From positions 14,420-78,419 of the forward strand of contig JAHZAT010000088.1 in the NCBI GenBank assembly GCA_019423795.1: a stretch of DNA of 64,000 nt. Direction: 5' to 3'. The translations under genes were made by a program, and so were the position numbers. Under the pieces are notes generated by a model that did not search any database, was not told the origin of the DNA, and worked only from the letters and a program-made list of their open reading frames with translations. This DNA comes from Clostridiales bacterium. Its GTDB lineage: Bacteria; Bacillota; Clostridia; Lachnospirales; Lachnospiraceae. Shown here in pieces: positions 53,024-61,221 of this stretch. How positions within the stretch are numbered: position 1 is the stretch's first letter; each line of letters begins with the position of its first letter.

Positions 53024-54301
53024 ATGGCAGTTAAAGCATCAAATCAAGCAACTCTTATCGACGTAACGGATGGATATTCAGTCACACTTACAAGTGATTC
53101 ATATACATTTGTCGGAGGAACAGGTGGCGTTGGATCAGGACAGACATGTACAACAGAAGCAGTGGCATTCTGCGGATCAAATCAATGTACTTCGGTAGCG
53201 GTAACGGCAGCAGATATCGTTTGCCCGACTGGTATCAGTGCTACAGTAGAAAACAGTGGGACTTCAAAAGTTAAAGTCACATTTAAGACAACAGCTACGA
53301 TCAGCACAGCATGTGAAGCAACAATTCCAGTCGTTGTAGACGGAATCACAATGAATAAGAAATTTTCATTTGCAGTAGCTAAAACAGGTGCCGCAGGTGC
53401 AACAGGAAAAGGTATCAAAGGAACACCAGTAGCAGAGTATGTCGGTTCAAGTTCTAATACAACGGTGCCAACCAGCGGATGGTCTACAACAATTCCATCG
53501 GTAGCAGCAGGTCAGTATTTATGGACAAGGGTTACAACTACTTATACAGATAACACAACATCTGTAAGTTATAGTGTAGCAAAACAGGGCGCAACAGGTG
53601 CGACTGGAACAACAGGATCACAGTGGTATTCAGGTACAGGAATTACAGGTACATCTACGACAGCCACAGCATTTACTGGGTCAGGAGTAGCAAATGCACG
53701 TGTAAATGATATGTATCTTAATACATCCACAGGCAATACATACAAATGTACTGTTGCAGGTAATGCACAGAATGCTAAATGGGTATATGACGGAAACATC
53801 AAAGGTGTTCAGGGAGACAAAGGAAACACCGGTGCAACAGGTAATGGTATTTCTAAAGCAGATATTACCTATGCTGCATCATCTTCTAATACATCTGCAC
53901 CATCGAGCGGATGGCAGTCTACACCACCAAACGTATCTGCGGGGCAGTATTTATGGACAAAAACAGTATTTACATACACGAATGGTGGAACGGCAACACA
54001 GTACAGTGTAGCAAAGCAGGGAGCAACAGGTGCAGCCGGAGCAGATGCGATCACATTAACAATTACATCATCAAATGGAATAATCTTCAAGAATAATGCT
54101 GGATCAACAGTGCTTACAGACCATGTCTGGAAAGGATCAGTAGAACAGAGCATTACCGATGCAGGAGTATGCGGATCACTCGGTTCCATCAAATGGTATA
54201 AAGCTGGAAGCGATACAGCAATTGCAACAGCGAAATCTTTGACTGTTACAGCAGATGATGTAACCAATTCACAGGCATATACATGCCAGCTCGAAGGATA
54301 A
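53024..54301 (+). CDS. Tail fibre with short collagen-like stretches
   Basis: 425 residues, Thr/Ser/Gly-rich. Short GxY runs (GAAGATGKGIKG, GATGATGTTG, GDKGNTGATG) separate two copies of a repeat (SSSNTT/SA..SGW..T.P.V.AGQYLWT) at about residues 143-190 and 283-325. An Ig-like C-terminal domain repeats that of the Tal C-terminus (GLAFKNNA / GIIFKNNAG). Probably a host-contact fibre. Confidence 0.75.
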   Translation: MAVKASNQATLIDVTDGYSVTLTSDSYTFVGGTGGVGSGQTCTTEAVAFCGSNQCTSVAVTAADIVCPTGISATVENSGTSKVKVTFKTTATISTACEATIPVVVDGITMNKKFSFAVAKTGAAGATGKGIKGTPVAEYVGSSSNTTVPTSGWSTTIPSVAAGQYLWTRVTTTYTDNTTSVSYSVAKQGATGATGTTGSQWYSGTGITGTSTTATAFTGSGVANARVNDMYLNTSTGNTYKCTVAGNAQNAKWVYDGNIKGVQGDKGNTGATGNGISKADITYAASSSNTSAPSSGWQSTPPNVSAGQYLWTKTVFTYTNGGTATQYSVAKQGATGAAGADAITLTITSSNGIIFKNNAGSTVLTDHVWKGSVEQSITDAGVCGSLGSIKWYKAGSDTAIATAKSLTVTADDVTNSQAYTCQLEG

Positions 54302-54319
54302 TAAGGGAGGTGTTTGGTG

Positions 54320-55750
54320 ATGGTAAAAGCTAAAGCTGAAATAACAATTTCCAGAATTATAGACATTGACAAAGTAACAAGATATTACTTACTACAGTCT
54401 TCCACAGCCACAGCACCATCAAAACCGACATCAAATCCTCCGGATGGAAACTGGAAAACAACAGAGCCGTCGTATACATCAGGTTCTACGAATACATTGT
54501 ATTTTGTGGATTTAACAGTGATGACGAACGGCTCTTTTAGTTATTCCGCAGTAAGTAAATCTAGCAGTTATGAAGCGGCTAAGGAAGCATGGAATAAAGC
54601 TAATAATGCACAGAATACTGCCAATAATGCAGCCAAAACAGCAACGAACTATCTTAAAGGTTCAGAGGATGGTCTGGTTATTGGAAATATGACTGACGAA
54701 ATCTTAGGATCAAATGTGTTAATAGATCCAGATTCGGTTAACATCCGAGATGGAGACACTATTTTAGCAAAATATTCGGAAAAGAAAATAGAGCTTGGAT
54801 TAAATTCAGAAGATGCAGTTATTGAATTGTGTGGCGGAGTTGGTCTTATAACATCTCAAGTGGTAGAAGAATCGGAATTTTCAACTGGTATCACAAGGGC
54901 GTTATCTATTGAATCTGATTATATTCAGATGAATAAGGCCAGAATCATTGAGTTAGATACAAATACGCTATACGGAACGAACGCTGACGGTGAAGGACAA
55001 CAGGCTAGTTCGTATATTACTCTTAATTCTGGAAAATCATCTAATGGTTTGCATAATTCTACTTTTATAATTGGCGGTTTAGTATATGAGGATAATCTGG
55101 ATGCATTTATTTCTGGGGATATTAGCAAATTAGATGGAGTATTATTAACAACTAGAGTAACAGGAGCTGACAAGAGTACAGATATTACTATAAGCCATTC
55201 ATCCACTGATGCAAGTGTTGATTATGAGGGAATGACAATAGAGAGTTGTGACGTTGTTAGATTTCAAAGTAACATAAACATGGAATATTGTATCGGGGTA
55301 GGTGTTGGTGGTGGAGGTGTTAACCGCGGCATTCATGATACTTGGGAAGATCACTGGATGTTATATTGTGATCAAAATGATATGTATTTCCAAGCACCAA
55401 AAACATCAAAAATCAAACCATATTATCGAGCAGGCGATTCTATACAGTTGTACTATCAAGGTGCAGGATTTGCTACAAGTGATGGTAAACATGTAGTATT
55501 TACACTACCAATTAATAAACCAATAGATGCACGCAATGTAGTTGCATCATCTGTAAGTGGATTTATTGGTAGATCTAATGGTAAATATACACATGGTTCT
55601 ACTTCATCAACCTATGTTAAACCAGCATCATACGAGGCGGCAATTAATGGTAATGCAGTTAGAGTTTCAATGAATTTTAATAATAATACAAATGTAACTA
55701 ATAACGCTGCGATCGGTGTAACATGGTCCGGTAAAATAACGTTTAGTTAG
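54320..55750 (+). CDS. Tail fibre/baseplate protein
   Basis: 476 residues from ATG 54320 (GGGAGGTG). It starts with a short beta region, has an Ala/Asn heptad stretch (WNKANNAQNTANNAAKTATN), then beta-rich segments; the C-terminus resembles a fibre tip (IGVTWSGKITFS). Probably trimeric and receptor-facing. Confidence 0.7.
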   Translation: MVKAKAEITISRIIDIDKVTRYYLLQSSTATAPSKPTSNPPDGNWKTTEPSYTSGSTNTLYFVDLTVMTNGSFSYSAVSKSSSYEAAKEAWNKANNAQNTANNAAKTATNYLKGSEDGLVIGNMTDEILGSNVLIDPDSVNIRDGDTILAKYSEKKIELGLNSEDAVIELCGGVGLITSQVVEESEFSTGITRALSIESDYIQMNKARIIELDTNTLYGTNADGEGQQASSYITLNSGKSSNGLHNSTFIIGGLVYEDNLDAFISGDISKLDGVLLTTRVTGADKSTDITISHSSTDASVDYEGMTIESCDVVRFQSNINMEYCIGVGVGGGGVNRGIHDTWEDHWMLYCDQNDMYFQAPKTSKIKPYYRAGDSIQLYYQGAGFATSDGKHVVFTLPINKPIDARNVVASSVSGFIGRSNGKYTHGSTSSTYVKPASYEAAINGNAVRVSMNFNNNTNVTNNAAIGVTWSGKITFS

Positions 55751-55762
55751 GAGAAAAATAAA

Positions 55763-56038
55763 ATGGCATTATTTAAGAAAATAGAACAATCCGATGGAGT
55801 TGTGACAGATTACCATCGGATTTTGTTTTTACAGACAACAGTAAACCAGCAAAATTCAATTGTAGTTGTGTCATATGTAAGTTCTGATATTCGCGAGGAT
55901 GAAAAGAGAAACAGTTTAAACCGTCCATATATGCGGAGTAAGACTTATGAAACTGACTATGATCCAGATATGACAATAGAAGAAGCGTACGAATTTTTAA
56001 AAACACTTCCAGATTTTAAAGATGCAGAAGATGTATAA
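55763..56038 (+). CDS. Hypothetical tail-region protein (91 aa)
   Basis: MALFKKIEQSDGVVTDYHRI start, beta-rich, with an acidic C-terminus. Frequently present between fibre and lysis genes; function unknown. AGGAG precedes the ATG. Confidence 0.65.
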   Translation: MALFKKIEQSDGVVTDYHRILFLQTTVNQQNSIVVVSYVSSDIREDEKRNSLNRPYMRSKTYETDYDPDMTIEEAYEFLKTLPDFKDAEDV

Positions 56039-56049
56039 GGAGGCTGACA

Positions 56050-56217
56050 ATGAAAGAAAAACTTGTGAAATTATATAACACAATGAACATGATCGAGACA
56101 AAAGGCAGAAATACGAAAATCATGGCTGAATGTCTTGAATATCTGGAAAGACTTATTAAAGATGAGCAGAAAAAGGAAGAACAGCAAAAAGAGACAAAGG
56201 AAATTACAGAAGAATGA
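56050..56217 (+). CDS. Small helical phage protein (55 aa)
   Basis: MKEKLVKLYNTMNMIETKGR, then a Glu/Lys/Gln-rich helix. Ribosome site AGGAGG. Function unknown. Its stop overlaps a possible 24-codon reading frame. Confidence 0.6.
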   Translation: MKEKLVKLYNTMNMIETKGRNTKIMAECLEYLERLIKDEQKKEEQQKETKEITEE

Positions 56218-56288
56218 AATACAATTTAGAGATTAGGGCAGGAGCCACAGAGGTCTTATTTTTATGTAACAATTTAATGCAGCAATGA
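56214..56288 (+). CDS. Possible 24-aa peptide
   Basis: MKYNLEIRAGATEVLFLCNN, coupled by ATGA overlap to the preceding gene. Only coupling supports it. Confidence 0.3.
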   Translation: MKYNLEIRAGATEVLFLCNNLMQQ

Positions 56289-56305
56289 TATTAGAAAGGA
56301 AGAAT

Positions 56306-56620
56306 ATGGCAGATGACGAATACTTAAGAAGGCATGAGCATGAAGAGTTTGCCAAAGGCGTAGACCGTGAGCAAGTTCGGCAGAATAAAAGAATTGCAGA
56401 TCTAGAAGCAACCGTAAGACAAATCAACGATCTCACATTGTCCGTACAAAAGCTTGCGATCAACATGGAACATATGCTCGTTAATCAGACAGAGCAGAGC
56501 AAACGGCTTGAAGAGTTGGAAAACCGAGACGGAGAAAAATGGAGAAGCATTTCTATGTATGTCCTGACTGTAGTTGTTGGTGCAGTGCTCGGATTTGCTC
56601 TGCAGCAAGTTGGAATCTAA
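56306..56620 (+). CDS. XhlA-like lysis accessory protein
   Basis: 104 residues from ATG 56306 (GAAAGGAAG). Coiled coil (IADLEATVRQINDLTLSVQK) followed by a C-terminal membrane helix (YVLTVVVGAVLGFALQQV), the hemolysin XhlA layout. Works with the holin. Confidence 0.8.
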   Translation: MADDEYLRRHEHEEFAKGVDREQVRQNKRIADLEATVRQINDLTLSVQKLAINMEHMLVNQTEQSKRLEELENRDGEKWRSISMYVLTVVVGAVLGFALQQVGI

Positions 56621-56634
56621 GAAGGAGAGATAAA

Positions 56635-57147
56635 ATGAAAGAATTATTTGAACAGAATAAGTTGTTGTTTTTGGCAGTGATCACAGTATTGATCATTGCT
56701 TTTTTGATTAAGAAATTGATCGACTATATCACAAAAAAAGGTCTGGAAGGGATCAGACTGGATGTATACAAGCTGTTTGTAGAAGCAGAGAAAACCTTCA
56801 AAGCATCTAAGCAAGGGCAGCAGAAATTTGATTATGTAATACATATGGCAAGGGGACTGTTGCCGAAGCCGATTCAGCTGTTTGTTAGTGATAATATGTT
56901 AAAAGAGATCGTACAGTTGTGGTTTGATGGAGTCAAGGACCTTTTAGATGATGGAAAATTAAATAATTCAGTATATGATTTAGAAGATGTTGAGGAAGTC
57001 AGCAGAGAAGATAAGATCAATCATACGACAGAGTTAGATGACGGAACATTGACAAATTATGCAGAGACTCCGTTACCTGAAACTGACTTAGAAGATCCAG
57101 AGGAACAGACAGAAGATAACCAGCTATCAAACGATCAGGAGGTGTAA
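56635..57147 (+). CDS. Holin (LLH type)
   Basis: 170 residues from ATG 56635 (GAAGGAG). One N-terminal membrane helix (LLFLAVITVLIIAFLIKKLI), then a cytosolic part with VYKLFVEAEKTF typical of LLH holins, and an acidic tail. Located directly before the amidase. Confidence 0.8.
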   Translation: MKELFEQNKLLFLAVITVLIIAFLIKKLIDYITKKGLEGIRLDVYKLFVEAEKTFKASKQGQQKFDYVIHMARGLLPKPIQLFVSDNMLKEIVQLWFDGVKDLLDDGKLNNSVYDLEDVEEVSREDKINHTTELDDGTLTNYAETPLPETDLEDPEEQTEDNQLSNDQEV

Positions 57148-57151
57148 GCAT

Positions 57152-57946
57152 ATGAGAATCGCATTGACAGTAGGACACAGCTTACTTAAGAATGGATCAT
57201 ACACATCTGCAAGTGGCGAAGATTGTGGTGGAGTTAACGAGTATAAGTACAACAAAAAGCTGATGAAAAAGGTAAAAAAATATCTGGAGAGTGACGGACA
57301 CAGTGTTGATCTGTATATCTGCCCAGAGAAGGTGTTTACCGCTGCATCACAGGAAAAATCATGGAAACTGACACGTTTAAATGCAAAGAACTATGATCTT
57401 GTCGTAGAAGGTCATTTGAATTGCTATAACGGAAAAGCACACGGAACAGAAGTATTATATGTTTCCAAAAATGGTAAGAAGTACGCAAAGAGAGTGCAGA
57501 AGAAACTCGTATCCGCTGGATTTACAGATCGTGATGTGCAGAAGAGAACGAACCTGTACATGCTTAATGGCACAAAGGCAACAACGATCATGACAGAGAG
57601 CTTTTTCTGTGACTCCAAGTCCGATTATAAGATCGGTAAAAACGTTAATAAGATTGCAAAGCTGATCGCAGAAGGAATCTGTAATAAAAAGCTGGGAATA
57701 GCTACCAAGGCTAAGGAAGCTGTAAAAACAGCCGTGAAGAAAGTTACCAAAGCAACTGTGTATGCTAAGGTTGTCACAAAATCCGATCCACTTATGATCA
57801 GAAACAGTGCTAACAGATCATCTAAGATTATTGGTAAAATTCCGAAAGGATCAAAAGCAGAAGTAATTAAAAAAGGCAGTACTTGGACGAAAGTTAAGTA
57901 CAAGAGTGTAACAGGGTATTCAGCTACAAGATACCTTAAATTTTAA
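57152..57946 (+). CDS. Endolysin: N-acetylmuramoyl-L-alanine amidase with SH3
   Basis: 264 residues. Amidase_3 catalytic domain (1-175) with VGHS, VVEGHLN and TESFFCDS supplying the zinc ligands and Glu; after a Lys/Ala linker comes a C-terminal SH3b cell-wall domain (MIRNSANRSSKIIGKIPKGS, TKVKYKSVTGYSATRYL). AGGAGGTG precedes the ATG. No signal peptide, so it depends on the holin. Confidence 0.92.
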   Translation: MRIALTVGHSLLKNGSYTSASGEDCGGVNEYKYNKKLMKKVKKYLESDGHSVDLYICPEKVFTAASQEKSWKLTRLNAKNYDLVVEGHLNCYNGKAHGTEVLYVSKNGKKYAKRVQKKLVSAGFTDRDVQKRTNLYMLNGTKATTIMTESFFCDSKSDYKIGKNVNKIAKLIAEGICNKKLGIATKAKEAVKTAVKKVTKATVYAKVVTKSDPLMIRNSANRSSKIIGKIPKGSKAEVIKKGSTWTKVKYKSVTGYSATRYLKF

Positions 57947-57952
57947 TATTAA

Positions 57953-57981
57953 CCAGGGGAGAAATCCTCTGGTCTTTTTTT
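57953..57981 (+). terminator. Late-operon terminator
   Basis: CCAGGGGA-GAAA-TCCTCTGG (one G-U pair) followed by TCTTTTTTT, six bases after the endolysin stop. Confidence 0.9.
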
Positions 57982-58069
57982 ATTTCCAGAAATTACATAA
58001 TTATTTTTATAGATAATCCAACAATAATATGTTAGCATAAAAGAAAACATTAAACATTGGAGGTGCGGT

Positions 58070-58714
58070 ATGAGTGTAGTAATTATGGTTAAATCAGGAA
58101 AAGAATTATTTTTGTTCGGGGATAAAAAAACAACACATATAAATAATTTTGATAAAGAAAATGAAAGTTATGAGGTAGAATCGGTTTCTTATGATGCTCA
58201 AAAGGTATATAAAATTAAGGATGATATTATTGTTGGGATGGTAGGATCTAGTTTGGGATATAATAATTTATTTCAATATGTGATTCATGATCGGAAGGTA
58301 GATGCTGATGTTGCAAATGAAATAAAAGACTACAAAGATTTTGTAGCTGATTGGTTAAATTATCAATTCGAGTGTTTAGAGGAATATTTAAAAGATGACA
58401 CAAAACATTTAGAAATTGAAAAAATGTTTGGAGCAATAGTATGTGGAATCAAAGATGGTAAATTTTATACAACTTCTTATGGATATCCAGCAGATGAGAG
58501 TGCTAGAGCGACAGAGCTTGTAATTGATAAAGATGGAACAATAGTTTTATCACAAATGAAATACCGTTCTTTATATGCAGAATATTATCAAAAATTTTAT
58601 ACAGAAAATGGTGGTAATGTTTTTGATGCAATAGAGAATACATTAAAAACTATGTCAAAAATTGATGATAGTATAAGTGAACAATTTGATGTTGTCAAAA
58701 TATCTTTAGAATGA
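58070..58714 (+). CDS. Proteasome-beta/HslV-like Ntn hydrolase fold protein (right end)
   Basis: 214 residues. MSVVIMVKSGKELFLFGDKK, YDAQKVYKIKDDIIVGMVGS, FGAIVCGIKDGKFYTTSYGY and a last beta strand reproduce the proteasome-beta pattern. After Met removal it has Ser1 and Asp17, the same as the protein near the integrase. TTGGAGGTG precedes the ATG. It lies after the late terminator, outside the lytic operon, so it is probably a lysogeny-expressed moron gene. No named family recognised. Confidence 0.65.
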   Translation: MSVVIMVKSGKELFLFGDKKTTHINNFDKENESYEVESVSYDAQKVYKIKDDIIVGMVGSSLGYNNLFQYVIHDRKVDADVANEIKDYKDFVADWLNYQFECLEEYLKDDTKHLEIEKMFGAIVCGIKDGKFYTTSYGYPADESARATELVIDKDGTIVLSQMKYRSLYAEYYQKFYTENGGNVFDAIENTLKTMSKIDDSISEQFDVVKISLE

Positions 58715-58767
58715 GTTCAATCAAACTTGAAAGTCCGAAATAAATGACGTAGGAATTAAACTATTTC

Positions 58768-58776
58768 TACATTATT
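58768..58776 (+). other. Candidate integrase arm-type site, right
   Basis: TACATTATT, identical to the two copies at the left end. The interval 58715-58824 otherwise shows no gene. Confidence 0.4.
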
Positions 58777-58824
58777 ACTATAAACACACCCAATAAACCG
58801 CATAACCCCGTGCTTTTAAGCTTA

Positions 58825-58861
58825 TATCGAAGAAGCTGCTAAAGCAGGTAAATTCTAAGAA
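58825..58861 (+). repeat. attR core with 3' remnant of the GGGtGRT gene
   Basis: 37 bp identical to attL. It carries the original host copy of the last 11 codons and stop of the GGGtGRT gene, now a dead fragment detached from its gene body. Confidence 0.95.
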
Positions 58862-58890
58862 TTGAACAATAATTCAAAGAAACTCATAAT

Positions 58891-58933
58891 AAAAAATAGG
58901 CACTTTGTATAAAGTTGCCTATTTTTTATTTTA
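58891..58933 (+). terminator. Displaced terminator of the GGGtGRT operon
   Basis: AAAAAATAGGCA (58891-58902) pairs with TGCCTATTTTTT (58916-58927), with extra inner CTTT/AAAG pairs and more T. In an unlysogenised chromosome it would lie about 35 bases after the GGGtGRT stop, as a normal terminator. A TATAAT-containing promoter of the next gene follows at about 58945. Confidence 0.8.
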
Positions 58934-59022
58934 CCAAATTTGTAGTATAATATAAAAAATAGATTGAAAATTAGACTAAAACATTGTAATAATAAAAAAT
59001 AAAAAAGAGAGGAGCTTTCGAT

Positions 59023-59586
59023 ATGGATTACCAATCATACCTATCCCACAACGTAGCCGTCAACCTAAAAAGAATCCGAACCTCCAAAGGCATGAGCCTT
59101 GATGTCCTCTCCGAACAAACAGGAGTCAGCAAAAGCATGCTAGCCCAAATTGAGAAAGGAACAGCAAATCCATCCTTAGGAGTCTTAGGAAAGATCACCA
59201 GCGGATTAAGAATTGAATTCCAAGAATTAATCGAAGCTCCGCCAATGGAATCCTGTCTCGTAACACCAGATCAGATGACTCCAACAAAAGAAATGATCGG
59301 CGAATACAAAGTATGGACCTGCTTTCCATACGAAGATAATCATCAGTTAGAGATTTATCGCATCGACATCGAACCAGGAGGAGAATATATCAGTGGAAGC
59401 CACGGAGAGAAGACGAGAGAATATCTTTCTGTAACAGATGGAGAACTTACGATTGAATGTGGTGAAGAAATTCAGAAAATCACAAAAGGACAGATCTATC
59501 GATTTGAGACAGATAAAAAACACAATTACAAAAATAATACAGACCAAAAGACAAGTTTTATCTGTGTATTTGTAGACTATCGGTAA
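59023..59586 (+). CDS. XRE-cupin transcriptional regulator
   Basis: 187 residues: XRE helix-turn-helix (residues 12-66: KGMSLDVLSEQTGVSKSMLA) and a C-terminal cupin_2 effector domain (GGEYISGSHGEKTREYLSVT, GQIYRFETDKKHNYKN). Such proteins often control amino-acid or polyamine catabolic genes, e.g. PuuR. It is upstream of an aminotransferase and permease on the same strand, the likely targets. The first 250 bases use CAA, ACC and TCC codons, unlike neighbouring host genes. Confidence 0.88.
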   Translation: MDYQSYLSHNVAVNLKRIRTSKGMSLDVLSEQTGVSKSMLAQIEKGTANPSLGVLGKITSGLRIEFQELIEAPPMESCLVTPDQMTPTKEMIGEYKVWTCFPYEDNHQLEIYRIDIEPGGEYISGSHGEKTREYLSVTDGELTIECGEEIQKITKGQIYRFETDKKHNYKNNTDQKTSFICVFVDYR

Positions 59587-59768
59587 ATATCATACAGGAA
59601 TAATAGGATAATAGAACAAGGTGTTCAATATAATGGACAAATACAGTGTATAATATTTTATAAAAATTCCAAAAAATCATGAGAAGGCCACAAAAACACA
59701 TAAGTAAATAATTAAAATATACTATAAAAGATAAAAATACAGAAAATTAAAAAATTTCGACAGATATA

Positions 59769-59810
59769 TTGACAATTCACTCCACCAGTGCTATTGTATA
59801 TTTGTACAAA
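59769..59810 (+). promoter_or_regulatory. Promoter and palindromic operator before the aminotransferase
   Basis: TTGACA (59769-59774), 17 bases, TATTGT (59792-59797) with upstream TG. The palindrome TTTGTACAAA (59801-59810) sits at the transcript start and is a natural target for the XRE-cupin regulator. The region from 59587 to 59768 is AT-rich without a supported gene. Confidence 0.65.
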
Positions 59811-59826
59811 ATAAAAGATAAAAATT

Positions 59827-59873
59827 AAGCAAGGGCGCTTATCATAGGATGAGTTTCCCTTGCTTTTCTTTTT
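59827..59873 (+). terminator. Leader terminator/attenuator
   Basis: AAGCAAGGG (59827-59835) pairs with CCCTTGCTT (59857-59865), enclosing a second stem CTTATC/GATGAG, followed by TTCTTTTTATT. It lies between the promoter and the aminotransferase start, about 25 bases into the leader, so either attenuation or a separate short RNA is implied. Confidence 0.7.
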
Positions 59874-59961
59874 ATTATTTCAAGTTTATCAACAAAAGAG
59901 ATAAACAAAATCTGGCCCAGAGAAGTTAAATAACCAATAACATCATGAGGAGGAAACAGAT

Positions 59962-61176
59962 ATGAGATTAAAAGATACAGGATTAACAAGTCAGGACATT
60001 AAAGATAAAGTAAACAAATATATGATCGAAACATATGAACGTTTTGACTTCCTTGCTGAGAGAGCAAAAGACATGTATATGTACGATGAAAATGGAGAAG
60101 CATATCTTGATTTTTATGCAGGAATTGCAGTTAACAACGCAGGAAGCTGTAATGAAAAAGTTGTAGCAGCAGTTAAAGATCAGGTTGGCGATATTATGCA
60201 TACATTCAACTATCCATACACAATTCCTCAGGCACTGCTTGCTGAAAAAGTATGTGAAACCATTGGAATGGATAAGATCTTTTATCAGAATTCTGGTACA
60301 GAGGCAAATGAAGCAATGATCAAGATGGCCCGTAAATATGGAATTGAAAAATACGGACCAAACCATTATCATATCGTAACAGCCAAGATGGGATTCCATG
60401 GAAGAACATTCGGAGCAATGTCAGCAACAGGACAGCCGGGAAATGGATGTCAGGTTGGATTTGGACCAATGACTTATGGATTCTCATACGCACCATATAA
60501 TAACCTGCAAGCATTTAAAGATGCATGTACAGAAAATACGATCGCGATCATGATCGAACCAGTACAGGGTGAAGGAGGAGTTCATCCAGCAACACAGGAA
60601 TTCATGAAAGGTTTAAGAGAATTTTGTGATGAAAATGATATGTTACTCTTAATTGATGAAGTTCAGACAGGATGGTGTCGAACAGGTGCGGTAATGTCTT
60701 ATATGAACTATGGAATCAAACCAGATATCGTATCCATGGCAAAAGGATTAGGTGGAGGTATGCCAATCGGAGCAATCTGTGCAACAGCAGAAGTTGCCAA
60801 AGCATTTACACCAGGATCTCATGGAACAACATTTGGTGGACATCCAGTCAGCTGTGCAGCAGCCTTAGCAGAAGTTAATGAACTGATCGATCGTGATCTT
60901 GCTGGAAATGCGAAGAAAGTCGGAGATTATTTCGCAGAGAAATTAAAAGGACTTCCTCATGTAAAAGAAGTCAGACATCAGGGATTATTAACAGGTATTG
61001 AATTTGATGACACATTAAACGCAGTTGATATCAAACATGCATGTTTTGATCGAAAACTGTTAGTCACAGCCATCGGAAGCAGTGTCATTCGTACAATTCC
61101 ACCATTGATCGTAACGGAAGAAGAATGTGATAAAGCATTTGCGATCATGAAGGAGGCTGTGGAATCCTTAGCATAA
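59962..61176 (+). CDS. Class III (ArgD/GabT-like) aminotransferase
   Basis: 404 residues, PLP-dependent, fold type I. FYQNSGTEANEAMIKMARKY, EPVQGEGGVHPA, LLIDEVQTGWCRTG and the PLP lysine in SMAKGLGGGMPIGA are intact. The length is that of acetylornithine transaminases, but no arginine genes are near. With the neighbouring permease and aldehyde-reducing dehydrogenase, the substrate is more likely an omega-amine such as GABA, beta-alanine, taurine or putrescine; this is inference. AGGAGG precedes the ATG. Confidence 0.85.
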   Translation: MRLKDTGLTSQDIKDKVNKYMIETYERFDFLAERAKDMYMYDENGEAYLDFYAGIAVNNAGSCNEKVVAAVKDQVGDIMHTFNYPYTIPQALLAEKVCETIGMDKIFYQNSGTEANEAMIKMARKYGIEKYGPNHYHIVTAKMGFHGRTFGAMSATGQPGNGCQVGFGPMTYGFSYAPYNNLQAFKDACTENTIAIMIEPVQGEGGVHPATQEFMKGLREFCDENDMLLLIDEVQTGWCRTGAVMSYMNYGIKPDIVSMAKGLGGGMPIGAICATAEVAKAFTPGSHGTTFGGHPVSCAAALAEVNELIDRDLAGNAKKVGDYFAEKLKGLPHVKEVRHQGLLTGIEFDDTLNAVDIKHACFDRKLLVTAIGSSVIRTIPPLIVTEEECDKAFAIMKEAVESLA

Positions 61177-61221
61177 AATAAAATCTTTGAAAAAAGATCA
61201 AAATATCAGGGAGGAATGTAA

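Larger units (their letters stand above)
18685..58861. mobile_element. Siphovirus-type prophage, about 40.1 kb
   Basis: A 37-bp identical sequence at 18685-18721 and 58825-58861 bounds the element; the repeat distance is 40140 bases. It contains integrase, lysis-lysogeny control, recombination (YqaJ/RecT/RusA), replication, late regulator, TerS/TerL, portal, MuF, scaffold, capsid, connectors, tail tube, tape measure, Dit/Tal, fibres, holin and amidase in canonical order. All major modules are present; the only lesion seen is an ACG in place of the expected ATG of the Dit gene, so inducibility is uncertain. Confidence 0.96.

Noticed and set aside
18685..58861. Diversity-generating retroelement near the tail fibres
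   Set aside because: No reverse transcriptase gene and no template repeat seen; the fibre repeats are ordinary internal duplications.
59620..59670. Second promoter-like stretch with TATAAT after the XRE-cupin gene
   Set aside because: No acceptable -35 at the right distance; AT-rich DNA gives such matches by chance.
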